Below are positions 42,101 to 54,622 of a DNA stretch of 64,000 nt, one piece after another. Numbering within the stretch: position 1 is the first letter of the stretch; the number at the start of each line of letters is the position of its first letter. Under the pieces are notes generated by a model. It had not been told where the DNA came from, did no database searches, and was given only the letters and a program-made list of their open reading frames with translations. The position numbers and the translations under genes were made by a program. The DNA is from Lamellibrachia satsuma (taxonomy: Eukaryota; Annelida; Polychaeta; Sabellida; Siboglinidae): assembly GCA_033239005.1 (NCBI GenBank), contig BSQZ01000099.1, positions 1,023,501-1,087,500 of the forward strand, in the 5' to 3' direction.

Positions 42101-43608
42101 CGGATGTTCTCGTCGGCCAGGCGTTCGAACACCGACGGAGTCGAATGGTACACGCCACCAGGATAGACTCGGCGCACACCCCCCGTACACGTGCTCTCGT
42201 GGTTGCGTAGATGCCATGCGTCTTTCCACAACGAGTCACCGCACTTCCGACATCTGTACGAGTGACAGTACATGCGTCTATCCTGGATGAGGGAAAAATG
42301 CGTCCCGTGAAGATTGAGGTAGAGCGTGTCAGGGTACTTACGTACCGAGCGACGAACGAGTTCTGCAGTTGACTTTCCATCCTCTCCATCCGGTGGTGGT
42401 ACTAGACTGTACACGCACACATTCGTTTGGAACGTGGTCTCTACACGATAGAGGTCGTCCATCGTGACCCCGGCAAACGATGTCATGGGTACGTCGTCTT
42501 GGGCGTAAGTGTCGTACAGCGTCTTCACAGCTGGTTCCAATCGCCGCTTGTCACATCCTCGATGCAGGGCCAGACATCGGAAGAGACACAGGTTGTCACT
42601 GTACCTTTTGCTATACTTGGGCTCCTTTTCCAATCCGACGACGGCTTTGTTCCTCCTGATGTAGGCTGGAAGGTCGGTCATTCCTACACATCCTATCGGG
42701 TGGTCGATGATGCGATTGACGTAAAATGTGACATTGGTCACGAGTTCGCACACCCACGCCGAATCCGGTCTTTGATTGATGGCCCATTGCAGGACGTCGG
42801 GTTCTCGGATGCGTTCGAGGAACTTGTCAAAGTCCTTGCTGTTGGTGATGAGACTGGGCTCGTCCAGATAGCGTCCACAGCAGTTGCACGAGGGATGGTA
42901 GTACTTGTATTGACCCGTGTTCTTGTTCCTCAGAATGAACCCGTAACTGAGGTTAATCTTGAAAGCAGTGGTCTGTTCCTGGAACACGTTCCTCAACGGC
43001 GTCTCTAGAACGGCCGTGTCCAGAGTCGTTAACCTGTACTCGTACCTGGACTGCAGAGGACCTCTCGCCACACGTGTTCGTATGCTCGACCAGTGCGCTC
43101 GTACGACATCTAGCAGTTCCGTCGACAGGTTGTCGGCGAAGGGGAGTCGAGCAGGTGGGTCTATGGGGTCTGCATCGGTAACGAGTGGATGGTGGGGTGT
43201 GGTGGGTTCCCTGATTGGTCTCTTTGGCGATGGCAGCTTCGTGACGTCAGCGGTACACCGTGTTCGTGCGTGTTTGGTCAGGTCATTGCGTCTAGTGAAC
43301 GTCTGTCCACATTTCGCACATGTGTACACTGTGGTCTGTTTTCTATTACTGCTACTGCTACTGCTACTGCTAAGACGACATACGGACCTCACGTGTTGTT
43401 GCAGATCGTCCCATATCTCAAACGTCGCATCACATTTACACGAATATTTCGTTCGCTTTGCCTGTTCGCTAGGTGGCACCTCTATTGGTTGCGCCACCGA
43501 ATACGTGTGTTCGCTCACTGCCGGTGTCGCATGACTCGCTAGGTGACGTTTTAGCGCTGCATACGTGTCGAGCACCAGTCCGCAGTGCCGACATTGGTGA
43601 CGTTTCAT
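39152..43608 (-). pseudogene. PolB: Protein-primed family B DNA polymerase (Maverick 2, one frameshift)
   Basis: The N-terminal 827 codons are open (41125-43608; zinc fingers, OTU-like SDNLCLFRCLALH, exonuclease motifs). One C is missing near 41131 relative to copy 1, and the remaining 656 codons are open in the next frame (39152-41122), with GYDANALYLWSL, KLLGNSGYGKT and ETDTDSAYLAL. The lesion differs from that of copy 1. Confidence 0.9.
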
Positions 43609-43655
43609 GCTGCTCTACGTGTCTACAACTGAGACGGAGAGTGGTCGTAGTACAG

Positions 43656-43663
43656 CTATATAG
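43656..43663 (-). promoter_or_regulatory. TATA box upstream of PolB (Maverick 2)
   Basis: CTATATAG about 50 nt before the ATG, same as copy 1. Confidence 0.5.
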
Positions 43664-44945
<1,282 letters not shown>

Positions 44946-45356
44946 CTACGGTTCATCGAGTCGTCCGACGGCACATCGCACATAATCCATAAGCATATTC
45001 TGGTACGATGCCGTCAATATGCTAAAGGCTACGTCGCGGCTCACGTCCAAGGTCGTGGCTTCTATAGTGGATGGGGCGGATGTCCTCCACTTACGCGCAA
45101 TTAAAGATACGATATTGTTCTGAATTTGGATGTGATGCGAACACACCTGTCGCGCGTCATCGTCATTGGCGATCAACGTCGACGGCGCATCATCAGCGGT
45201 CGACGTCGACGGCTCATCATCTTCGGCGGTCGACGTCGACGGCTTCGGTGCAGTTATCACCCGTTGGTCCGGAATGTGTGTGCACCTCCCGTCTGGCGTC
45301 ATGACGATGGTTGAGGTCGGCAGTACGTAGAGTGTACGTGGTGGAGATGTTGTTGG

Positions 45357-45398
<42 letters not shown>

Positions 45399-46999
45399 CG
45401 GTGGTGGAGATGGTGGTGGTGACGCGGGACTGACCGCGACGTCCTTGTCGTCATCCTCATCTGTTGTCGGTGGCAGATATGATGGTGACACGGGACTGAA
45501 TTCGAAGTCCTTGTCATCGTCTTTCTCGGGTGCTGGGGATGAGGCGATAGCATCCTCATCAACATCAGCATAGGAGTAATCGGAAGGGGTATTGATGCTC
45601 CACCTATCGTACGGCTCATTCGATTCTTCTTCTTCCTCCTTCTCCTTCTCCTCCTCATTCTCAGTGTCCGACAGATTGTCAACAGGACCCCACGGTAACT
45701 GCTGCGCCGCCGCCGCCACCCCCCCTCTGGTGTTGTCATCTGTTGTCGTCTCAGCCTCATCCTCAGACTCGGTCTCCGACGGGGACCCCCATGGTATTTC
45801 TTGCGTCTCTGGGTAGTCATCTGCTATCTTCTGTCGTTTCCCCGATGGCATCACCTCGTCCTCGTCATCGGCGTCATACAGCTCGTCCAGCTGGCGCTTG
45901 TATGACTTCTCCAGCTGCGTTAGAACCGTCTGTTGAATAGAGAGAATCGGTTACATTCGACATATTGTCATCCACGTCGCCCTGTATATCGTTGTAATGG
46001 GCGTACATACTCTTTCTAACCAAATCTGTCACTTGCTGACGCCATTTCATGTTCCCACACGTTGCGATGACATCTATCGATAGCCACCGCAACACGTGCA
46101 TGACCATACTGACCGATGGTACGTACCGTTCCGTATCATCATCATCATTTAAATTCATTATGCGTTGCACCTCGTCACAGGCAAATTGCACGCTAGCGAC
46201 CTCTAGTGCCTTATAGAAGGTATTTTCGTTCGTCATGGCTTCGGATCGATCCCGTAGCCTATCTAAACCACTCACCGTAGCCTCCATATCATCGCTACTG
46301 CTTATGGATATGACGTCACGCTGTGACGCACCATCGTCCGAGTCATCTGATATTCTAATTAATGATGGCGGCGAACAGCTGTCCGCAGAGGGGGAGAATA
46401 GTATCTCCGAGCTATTAGCATGTAACCATTCCATTACCTTAGAGCGTCCATCGCTGACGTCACTGCTTCCGGTCGCAACTGCAGTAGCTGTTGCTGCAGC
46501 AGCGATGGGAGCCTGTCAACAGATTGTTTCACACTGTGACTATTTCCATGTCTGACACCGTGTAATTTACATACTGCCCCGCCTCGCGTTTCCTAACGGT
46601 CACCATGACTTGGGCCCCCCGCAACAAGTCCAGTGATGCATACCGCTCGGCGTCTGACTTCATACTTATGTACTCATTAGCGCTAAATCCCAACACCTGG
46701 ACTGCCTTGGCATTAAATAAGGTTGCCCACACTTCACTACCGATGGCGTCCTGTAGGAGGACACGCATAGCGAACTGATACACTACACCACGCTGCCATC
46801 GATGCACCGGACACACATACCCGTTGTTTTCGGGACTCACACGTTTGTTGCACTGCTGACATGATGGATACACTATATATTTATCTTGAACAGCACATTG
46901 TACTATGGTTAACGGACGTCTAAATATATACGTCCCGTTACCTACCTCTCTCTCCAGTTGGCTGACTGTCAACATCATATTGGCGTCTTGGGCGGCCAT
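44946..46999 (-). CDS. Accessory three-exon gene: spliced acidic protein (Maverick 2)
   Basis: Inferred exons: 46999-46946 (18 codons, donor GAG|GTAGGT), 46512-46276 (after TTGACAG; MEWLHANSSEILF to DDMEAT, donor ACG|GTGAGT), 45929-44946 (after TTCAACAG; TVLTQLEKSYKRQLDELYDA). All phase 0, about 424 aa. Exon 3 is longer than in copy 1, with a run of about 13 Thr (from GTT repeats at 45355-45396), a duplicated DKD/SPASPP segment and an APSTST-type repeat. The hydrophobic C-terminus (STIEATTLDVSRDVAFSIL) aligns with copy 1. Confidence 0.6.
45874..46434 (-). CDS. Conserved accessory domain protein, 186-aa reading (Maverick 2)
   Basis: Same as 17858-18418, with few changes (MTNENTFYKALEVASVQFA, RYVPSVSMVMHVLRWLSIDV). 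The length is exactly conserved although it reads through a possible intron. Confidence 0.65.
   Translation of the reverse strand: MEWLHANSSEILFSPSADSCSPPSLIRISDDSDDGASQRDVISISSSDDMEATVSGLDRLRDRSEAMTNENTFYKALEVASVQFACDEVQRIMNLNDDDDTERYVPSVSMVMHVLRWLSIDVIATCGNMKWRQQVTDLVRKSMYAHYNDIQGDVDDNMSNVTDSLYSTDGSNAAGEVIQAPAGRAV
46529..46999 (-). CDS. RPA70 C-terminal-like ssDNA-binding protein (Maverick 2)
   Basis: 156 aa; zinc ribbon CQQC, then CPVH; OB-fold signature LLQDAIGSEVWATLF, then VLGFSANEY. Shares its first 18 codons with the spliced gene. Intact. Confidence 0.8.
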   Translation of the reverse strand: MAAQDANMMLTVSQLEREVGNGTYIFRRPLTIVQCAVQDKYIVYPSCQQCNKRVSPENNGYVCPVHRWQRGVVYQFAMRVLLQDAIGSEVWATLFNAKAVQVLGFSANEYISMKSDAERYASLDLLRGAQVMVTVRKREAGQYVNYTVSDMEIVTV

Positions 47000-47088
47000 T
47001 TCTCTCTCTGCGTGCTGCTGCTGCTAGTGGTCTTGAAGTCGTCTGTGAATCGAAGTGCGGTTGTGTGTCTCGTTCACTCTGAGCCCGG

Positions 47089-47097
47089 TTTATATAC
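47089..47097 (-). promoter_or_regulatory. TATA box of the RPA-like/spliced gene (Maverick 2)
   Basis: GTATATAAA on the minus strand, about 90 nt before the ATG at 46999, with the same upstream block as copy 1. Confidence 0.6.
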
Positions 47098-47217
47098 ACC
47101 TCCAACTGCCTATGGCGCGATTTCTTATCACAACCCTTGGTCGTGCGCGCGTGATGCCAGATGTCTGGCATCTATATCTCGCTGTACTCTGTTCACCGGT
47201 CTTGTGACCGGCTCGCA

Positions 47218-47682
47218 TTACGTCTGCTGATGTAATCGAATGAACTCGCGTACTCTCTCGAGTATATGTCCTAGCATGTTCTGACCGGCTTGACCGCTGT
47301 ATGTTAGCGCCCCCCAGTATCCTTCACGACTCTTGACCCATTCCTGCAACTGGGAATACCCAGTGTCTAGGAGTCGTTTACGTAGGGTTGGGTCGCGATA
47401 TTTAACAGCAACTAACGCATACATTAGTGAATATCGTTGATGGTTCCACGATGCTCGTAACTGTTCTTTTTCTCGTATGCTCTTGCTGAGGTGTTTCGCC
47501 TGTAGACCAGTGCGCGTGGACAGCATTTTTTCTGCGGTTTGCAGGTCACCGTGATGCATGCATTTCCGCCATTGGTACGCGCTTTCGACACTCGTAAATT
47601 CTTTATTCCACACACGTATCCTGCACACGTAGAAGTTTGACAGGAAATGGCGCCCGCCTCTGAAGCGTATATCACGGTTCAT
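47218..47682 (-). CDS. NADAR-domain protein (Maverick 2)
   Basis: 154 aa; differs from the 19208-19672 protein at only two residues by eye (NEQRHS to NHQRYS). All motifs are kept (FLSNFY, VESAYQWRKC, GYWG, GQNMLGHIL). Such low divergence contrasts with the broken replication genes of this copy. Confidence 0.82.
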   Translation of the reverse strand: MNRDIRFRGGRHFLSNFYVCRIRVWNKEFTSVESAYQWRKCMHHGDLQTAEKMLSTRTGLQAKHLSKSIREKEQLRASWNHQRYSLMYALVAVKYRDPTLRKRLLDTGYSQLQEWVKSREGYWGALTYSGQAGQNMLGHILERVREFIRLHQQT

Positions 47683-47943
47683 GGTGACTTTATAACGTTA
47701 AATTGTACAGTTACTGTCTTAAATACACGCCGTTCTAGCGCTCTCGAGTACTAGTCACCCCCACTTTTTCCTTGCGTGATGGATGCCCGGTGTCGGTAGG
47801 CTGACAGTTGCCGGCCGCTTATCTGTTTTCTAATCAGTGTCGTATTGTTCCTCGGGTTGCGTCAGCTGTCTGGTTTATTTCTGACATGGTATATAGACGC
47901 TGCGTTCGTCGTGTCGTCATTACAACCGCCATTGCCTTCAACC
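47683..47943. promoter_or_regulatory. Divergent promoter between NADAR and the two-exon gene (Maverick 2)
   Basis: Same layout as copy 1: TATTTAA and TATAAAG toward NADAR; TATATAG (47890-47896) toward the ATG at 47944. Confidence 0.55.
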
Positions 47944-48539
47944 ATGCCTGTCATTCCGATACCGGTACGCGACTTTGTCGATTTTTTGGCTATTCTCACC
48001 TTGATGGGAGACACGTTGATGCCGCTAGTGATTCGTCTGTGAGTATTTCTTTTATTTCTTTTATTTCTTTATTTATTACTATTATACTTTCATAGCTCTA
48101 CATACCTCTACATAGCTATTAACTGCTTTTCACTGTACATACTGTTCTATCGTTCCTGTGTATACATGTCTCGCCGTGTTCGTCGGGTCCAAGTTCCATA
48201 TGTAGCGGCTTGCCAGCCGATCGGTTTCGTATTACATATCTCTCGTTGCTTGGTTACGTCTGTTATATATAGATGTCTATGCATGTTCTCACTCTGGTTG
48301 TGTTCTTTACTTACAGAATACCTCGCTTTCACTGGCCGGGTGTCATGGTCCAGCTACTCGTGTCGACCGCACACCGACGGGCCTGTCAGGCCACAGCACT
48401 ATTTCGCGACGCTCTGTCCGACGCCGATCTGCTCGCAGCATTCGGTCAGCATGCCGCTCGTTGGCGCCATGTCATGTCTGACATCGAATTCTACTACGGC
48501 CCTGGCTTTCGTACCCATTCTACCGTCCCTGAGTCGTGG

Positions 48540-48571
<32 letters not shown>

Positions 48572-48872
48572 CGACGACGCCGATGATATCGCCGCCGCCG
48601 ACACCGCCGACACCCACGAGGACTCGGACGGTTTTCGACTCGCCTTCCGTGCCCACATGCTACAGTGGGAGTGTGTTATGCACCAATTAATGCTGTTACA
48701 CGCCCCGTCACCCATCCCTATCTTCCATCGCCTGCACAGAGGTCCCGTACATCTTCCTTCACTGTTCCGGCGACGACGATCGGTCTCCCTCCGCATTGCA
48801 TTGATGCGTCGAATGACTGCTCGTTCCGTTCGGCGATCGCTCTTGTCGGCATTCAACTCTCAGTCCGAATGA
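47944..48872 (+). CDS. Two-exon acidic protein with W-x-x-V-M repeats (Maverick 2)
   Basis: Exon 1 47944-48038 (MPVIPIPVRDFVDFLAILTL), intron 48039-48316 (GTGAGT to TTACAG, phase 2), exon 2 48317-48872; 216 aa. Motifs HWPGVMVQLL, RWRHVMSDIEFYYG, QWECVMHQLMLL. Asp run (48542-48570) shorter and interrupted by Ala compared with copy 1. Sequence divergence from copy 1 is higher than for NADAR. Confidence 0.65.
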
Positions 48873-49016
48873 ACACTTATACAAACGCTCATTTTTATTT
48901 GTTTCATGTATTACTATTGTACTTGTGTTTATTTCATGTATTAAAGTTTGCACCTTTTTCCCGTCTTGTATTGCGTTTTGTTGGCATATTATGCTACATT
49001 TTATTTAATACCATAT

Positions 49017-49055
<39 letters not shown>

Positions 49056-49543
49056 ATATATAGTCCATTTTCGTCCTGCTACATTTTATTTAACCAACGG
49101 TCCGCTTTCCGTCGTCCAGCGGTTGTTTTATAGCCATGCATGTCGGCTAATTCATAACCATTACATATTACCCTCATCTTTATCGGTTTTACTTTTATTA
49201 CGTCTTTCGTTCACTCCACATAACCCGCTATAACACACATCAATAGCCGTCTCTGCCACATTGTTGCTGTTTATCGCCGATTAGCTCGGCTCCCTTGCTA
49301 CATTGTACCGATTAGTGTCCTTTGATCTCGCGCTACGGCTCACAGCTGGATAAACGCCTCGGCTCACACTTAACTCCAGTCGTTCGGACGTCCGGTCGCC
49401 GTCAGCTGACCACTCGGACTGGTCACTCCGTCGGGTCAAGGTCACACGGTCACGTGTCTACGTGGTGGGTGGGTCGGTGGTGGGTGGGTGGGTGATATTA
49501 CGTGTTTTTCAATTTTCAATTTTCAATATTCACTATTCAATAT
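48873..49543 (+). other. Right subterminal noncoding region of Maverick 2
   Basis: No gene. It has a (TA)n run (about 49018-49062), the conserved TAGCCATGCATGTCGGCTAA block (about 49131) and a GT-rich run (about 49465-49497). The AATAAA of copy 1 is lost. Short AATTTTCA/AATATTCA repeats lie at 49508-49550. Confidence 0.65.
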
Positions 49544-49754
49544 TCAATATTCGTTCCTCCTCCCGTCCCTAGGGGGCGCTTACCTTACCCACCATGCACT
49601 ACGATCAACTACGCTCGCCAGGGGGCGCTCTACATTCGCTGCGCGCACTCTTCAACGGCTGGGCGATATTAGAGGCTTTTCCTTTGATCTTCCTTTGATC
49701 TCTAGATTGCGGCGATAAGAGGGGTCCCAAAAACCTCCGTATACTACTGATGGC
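49544..49754 (-). repeat. Maverick 2 right TIR with target duplication
   Basis: Reverse complement of 31763-31957 with a small extra segment, followed by GATGGC (49749-49754). Confidence 0.92.
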
Positions 49755-50079
49755 CCTTAAAATCGCACGAGCGATGACCGAGGACAGTCGTAAATATAAA
49801 CGTGAGTGACTTGCCAGAAAAGCGAACGAACAAGAGATTTCCCCTGGAGATTCTGTTAGAGCAGAAGGTCGAGTATCATTGACAAGCCGCTGGGATCCAG
49901 AATGGATTCTCTTGCATGTTAAGGGTCCTGTTATATTTTTAAACAATCAACGGTCGGGTAAGACTAAAGTTTTGAACAAAGAGAAGGTCCGCATTGTTAA
50001 CCCAGAGAAAAATTGGGATGATTGTCACCCCGGCCAAAGCGTAAACAACACAGATCTAGCAGATCTCAACGACAACTGA
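49749..50079 (+). pseudogene. pol: Gypsy integrase C-terminal part (downstream of Maverick 2)
   Basis: The frame interrupted at 31762 resumes after the duplicated GATGGC. It includes a GPY/F-like module (SRWDPEWILLHVKGPVIFL) and stops at 50079. One TGA interrupts it near 49808. Confidence 0.7.
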
Positions 50080-50538
50080 TTCGCTTGCGAAATGACAGGC
50101 CAGACGTCCAACAACAGAATGACGGTGATGACACTGGACAGTTCCAAGACGGTCCCTGACAGAGGAATGACAGTGATAACACTGCACAGTTATGAGACGG
50201 TCACAGACAGCTGTAAGGCCGACGACGGCGACAGACGCATAGACAGAACCTGAGAGCCCCAGGCCTGTGTCGTAACTCCACCTCAGATGACTTGTTAGCC
50301 ACGCCCCCAGACGACCGACTGAATGTCCAGATACAGCAATGTGTCGACCGACCGTTGCGGGTCAGAACGCTGTCCGGACAGGCACAACTGGCTGCTGACT
50401 TATCTGACTCTGACAGCGACATCGAGACGGACTCTGTGATTTCCCACATCAGAAAGCGACGAAATTTTGATCCGACGGAATTCGTTAAAAAAAAGGTCGA
50501 TTGGAAGATATTCATCCAGTGGCGTGTTTTACACGTTA
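50080..50538 (+). pseudogene. Tail of gypsy pol, degenerate
   Basis: Contains the ORF 50292-50585 with an acidic stretch (DLSDSDSDIETDS). No domain is recognised; the position fits the variable end of pol before env. Confidence 0.35.
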
Positions 50539-51030
50539 ATGACTTTGACTGCAATAATGGCTGTTGTACTGTCTGCCTATTATGATAGAATAGATATACG
50601 AATCAACGAACCACGGTTTTTTTCTTACGGACTATTGGTGACGGGAGGCGACGAGACTCGCAGTCACGTTGCGACTTGGGTTGTTTTAATCACCATAGCA
50701 ACCCCGACTGAGGTCCCATGATTACGATCTAAGCTCCAACGATTCAAGACAGTTATCAACGAATTAAGTGCGGTTCATGAACTAACCAACGAAACGACGG
50801 ATGCGTGGGACTTGCAAATTGACGACATTGAGCGAACAATGTACACTTACCATTCCCCAGTGCATAGAGAAAAACGATATATTATTAATTTGTTCGGGGT
50901 CATTTCAAAAACATTGTTTGGTACAGCTACCGACGCCGATGTTTTGGAGTGCAAACGACAGGTACACCTCGTTGGCAGAATGACTGAACGGGTCGTACAT
51001 TCTGTGAGTCAAATGCTTTCTATTATCAAT
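50539..51030 (+). pseudogene. env: Gypsy env-like (fusion protein-like) remnant
   Basis: The ATG at 50539 is followed by a hydrophobic leader (MTLTAIMAVVLSAYY). After an in-frame TGA (50719-50721) the same frame has a coiled region, a furin-like REKR site, and a fusion-peptide-like segment (INLFGVISKTLFG) as in the Env of errantivirus-like gypsy elements. The C-terminal half and the membrane anchor are missing, because the frame runs into a Maverick remnant near 51030. This copy cannot encode a complete protein. Confidence 0.65.
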
Positions 51031-52290
51031 CAAACGTCGAATTTCGTGACGAACTATATGCTAATGATTTATTACCATCATTCATGGAGCATGCTAGTCG
51101 CTGGCGCCACGTTCTCGCCGAACTACACCACTGCACCTTCGGCTATCGATGCAGTGACACCCAACCAGAATCCTGGGACGATGAATGTAACAGAGCAGCA
51201 GCTTTCCTCGAGCATCTGAGGGTCTGGTTGGGTGTTATGCAAGAGCTGCAGCGTTACCCCATCACACCGTCACACGATCACGTATCCGCGTTACAGCGTA
51301 GACGCCGACGCACGCTGGCTCCGCTCCGACTCAACATACGACGAAATATGACGCCACGTCACGTTCGCCGTGTCTTTTGACGGCGTTCAATAATGCTCCA
51401 TATCTATATATATTCCCATTGTAACTGTACTTCGCTTTTCATATATATTAAATTTTTGCTTGAGCTGATATTCCCGTCTTGTGTCTTTACTGATCGGTCA
51501 GATTTCCATCATCCAATGGATAAACTGTAGACGTGAATGTCGGCTACATAATACATATAACATCACCGCATTTTATTTAAAAGTTTCATATGTATTAACT
51601 TTTGCCTGAGCTGATATTCTATATATATATTGCCGACTTGTATTCAGTTCTCGTTTCCACTACGTGTGTGTTCATATTATACATATAGTAAATTTTCACC
51701 CTGCTACAATTTCTTTACTGAACGGTCAGATTTCCACAATCCAACGGCTTAATTATAGCCATGCATGTCGGCTAAATAATACATATTACATAATCGCATT
51801 ATATTTAAAAGTTTTCATTTGATGACGTCTTATGTCCACTACATATATACTGGCTATAACATGAATCAGTCCCACATCAATACTGTACTTGCAACATTGT
51901 TGCCGTTTTTTCACTGATAAGCTCAGCTCCATTGCTACATTGTTCCGATTGACATCCTTTGATCTCGCACTATGGCTCACAGCTGGATAAACGCTTGGGC
52001 TTACACTTAACTCCAGTCGTTAGGGCGTCCAGTTAGTATTAGCTCGCCACTCGGACTGGTCACTCCGTCAAGGTCAGGTGTTGTGGTGGGGGTGGGGATG
52101 GGGTGGGCAATGTATTATTAAGGTATATCCTATGTCCACTATCGATAGCTACTGGTTATCTTTCGGTACTCCTACAGCCGCTAGGGGGCGCTGCGCACGG
52201 TTTGTGGTGTTCTTACAACCGTCAGTGGGCGCTCTGATTGGCTGCTCGCGCAAACGGAAGTCGTTCAGACACATGGTGACCGGATTTGAG
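51030..52290 (+). mobile_element. Right-end remnant of an older Maverick
   Basis: Contains the 3' part of the two-exon gene (51039-51380). The same 3' blocks as the intact elements follow: GCCATGCATGTCGGCTAAAT near 51760, CTCACAGCTGGATAAACGCT near 51972, CACTCGGACTGGTCACTCCG near 52049, then a terminal-type GCTAGGGGGCGCTGCG near 52180. No matching left end is in the window. Confidence 0.75.
51039..51380 (+). pseudogene. Two-exon gene, 3' part only
   Basis: Reads VEFRDELYANDLLPSFMEHA, then SRWRHVLAELHHCTFGYRC, PESWDDECNRAAAFLEH, VWLGVMQELQRY and an Arg-rich tail. It aligns with exon 2 of the Maverick genes and keeps two W-x-x-V-M-type motifs. The 5' part is replaced by gypsy env sequence. Confidence 0.65.
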
Positions 52291-52911
52291 GTCTCAGAAA
52301 CTTACACTTACTACTTATCTCCTTCTTTCCAGTGAAGCCATACCATACGTTGTGGTTCTTTTCAAAGAAGGTAATGCTGTGGAAATGGAATGTGGACCAA
52401 CATTATGGACAGAAAAAAGAGGAGATGGGGTAAGTAATACAAATGCAATTTTTTTTACTACTAATTGTGGCAGTTCATGTATGTTCTACCTTATTTTATG
52501 GGAAGTTAATGTGGTGTACATGTTTTATATTTTCACAAATGGTTTTAATGTGATTTGTGGACATGCTGTTATTATGGAAGTTGTTATGAAAGAGTTTGGT
52601 GTGTGATTCTAGACAAATATCAATTTGATTGTAGGTTTAATTTCGAGAATATATCGGTGTTCTACCTAGACAAACTATGTTCAACCATGAATGGTAGTTT
52701 CAGATTCAGAAGCTCAGGAAACTACAGATACTGTGGAAACAATTGCACTCTCTCTACCTTCTTTGAGTTTCTCAGGTAACAATGCAAAAATACATAATAT
52801 ATAGTTAATGCACAACTAGGTACAGTGGGACTTGGTTCATCCTGACACCTGGATGCCAAGTGTATGTGTCCGGATTAACAAGTTTTCAGACGATCATTAT
52901 ACATCAAGAAA
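52291..52911. other. Mostly noncoding; one possible small exon
   Basis: A possible exon lies after TTTCCAG (52333) and before GTAAGT (52431), reading IPYVVVLFKEGNAVEMECGP. This looks like a short domain seen in some transposon-derived animal proteins, but I cannot name it. The rest shows nothing. Confidence 0.3.
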
Positions 52912-53223
52912 ATGGCACAGCAATTCGTCGACTTAAGAAGGAAGGAGGAGATGGACCTTCAAAAAGCACACAAGGTAACAAAACTTATGCTTTCGATTGA
53001 TCCGTTAATCATATCAACTTTTGCAAGGCAAAATAAAAGGGTATGTTACCCTTCGTGTGGTTAGTGTAGAAAACCCGTTAAGGTATGTCCCAACGAAGAT
53101 TACGTGTGTGAGACGCACCAGTGGCAGGGAATTTCTCCGACGTGTAGATTTGCGACGTGTATGTTACTAATCGACTGAAATGTTGGGCAACTGTGGACGA
53201 CAGCATTCGATGAGATCATACTA
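52912..53223 (+). pseudogene. RPA70-like gene, degenerate
   Basis: From the ATG at 52912 (MAQQFVDLRRKEEMDLQ) the frame reaches a zinc ribbon (YPSC, then YVCETHQWQG) and LLID, aligned with the Maverick RPA-like proteins. TAG at the second Cys pair and TGA after LLID break it. It sits just right of a Maverick right-end remnant and faces the plus strand. Confidence 0.6.
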
Positions 53224-53489
53224 TTATGGCACTGATCATAGACGAAGACGGCCGCCGTGCGCGATAACATATGTATATACTAAGTATTTCATGTCACTGC
53301 GACTTTCATGTCAAATAGAGTAATCGATATAATAATTGTATAAAACTGTAACTTTTATGTTCAAAACAGCACTGAAAGTGGCAGTGATTTGCCCAGAGGT
53401 ACACCTCATAGCAGCTCTTCTAAGCGTACGGAGCCACCACTTCGACCTAGTTGCAGCTGGTCCCAGGCCCATTCTTATAGTCAGGGAAC
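53224..53489. other. Noncoding, with a short Ser-rich reading
   Basis: Reads SGSDLPRGTPHSSSSKRTEP in one frame from about 53371. It may be a leftover of the accessory gene's Ser-rich exon, but the match is weak. Confidence 0.25.
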
Positions 53490-53596
53490 CCCACATGAAC
53501 ATTTGACAGTGCTTTTAGCCTTGGCGTCATTCCCATAAATAAATGTAGTTTTTGCCCCCATACTTATGCCACATTTGGTCTCTTCGCTTGTGATGA

Positions 53597-53880
53597 ATGT
53601 GTTTTGAAATGTCAGAAAAGTGCACTTTCCATGATAGATGGCTGGCAGATGAGAGATACAAAGATTGGATTTTAAAGGATGCAGCTGACAAATACTTCGC
53701 AAAGTGCGCAGTTTGTGTGAAGCGTTTAAGCCTCGCCAGCATGGGCGAATTGGTCCTTTGGAAACATGCTGATACAGATGGACACAAGACAAAATTGAAA
53801 CGCCATTGGTCAGATTCTCTATGGGGGTACAGGATTTCTGCATGCCTGAGTACTAATTTTTTTGCTAGTGTACCGTAGAA
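53597..53880 (+). CDS. Zinc-finger (BED/hAT-associated type) fragment, copy A
   Basis: Reads KCTFHDRWLADERYKDWILK, then CAVCVKRLSLASMGELVLW and KHADTDGHKTKLKRH. C-x2-C followed by H-x4-5-H, with the KCTF-x-DxWL start, is a DNA-binding finger found, as I recall, in transposon-derived animal proteins. Only this exon is present. Copy B (58208-58420) ends earlier by a stop. Confidence 0.55.
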
Positions 53881-54622
53881 GGTCCTTGTAAAAAGGAGAA
53901 GTCCTTATAAGGTTCTTATATTTGAAGTCAATAAATCCTTACAAACCCGCTCAAGCTAAAAGACCACGAGGAGATTCTTCCGAGTCAGATATGATAGTAG
54001 TATATATTTACATTTCAATCCCATTTTGAGGTGGAGATTTCAGGCGGAGGCAGGGTTGTCTTCTGTGTTAAAATATAGAAGGGTGGATTTATTCATGGAA
54101 ATGTTGAGACGATCAAAATGTTGAGACGCATTCAATAGCATTCCAGCTTATTAGACCTGTGGTGCATAAGTGGTTGACTCAAAGATTATAAAGGGTCGTC
54201 TCTCAGGAAATATTGAGATGCTCCCTTAATGAAATCGCAGTTAAAATTTACTGACAGTTTTCCGAAGAGAACAAACAGTATGAAGCCTATTTCAACGCAG
54301 GCTGTGAGCATATCGTTGATCGGAAATGGCGGCGACATCGTGGGTAGAATGTGTCTAACGAAAAACGTGAAGGTGAGCATAGCAAGAAGGCTATAGACTG
54401 CTAGTCAAGTGGAGGCCTTTACAAAGGAACGGGTAATCACGGAATGCAAAAGACATGCGGTAAACAAGATAATCATGACTTACGGAATGCAGTAAACAAG
54501 ATAGGTATGTCAAGAATAAGCGATACATCATAGCTGAAGGGAGTTCGCAGAAAGGGAAAAAGCTAGTGCACTGGGTACATATAAATAGCGGACTATGAGA
54601 ATATATTAAGCATAAACGCAAT
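53881..54622. other. Noncoding stretch in duplication A
   Basis: No gene is seen. Short repeats of GTCCTTATAAGGTTC type lie near 53900, and AGACATGCGGTAAACAAGAT/GCAGTAAACAAGAT at about 54450 and 54490. Confidence 0.4.
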
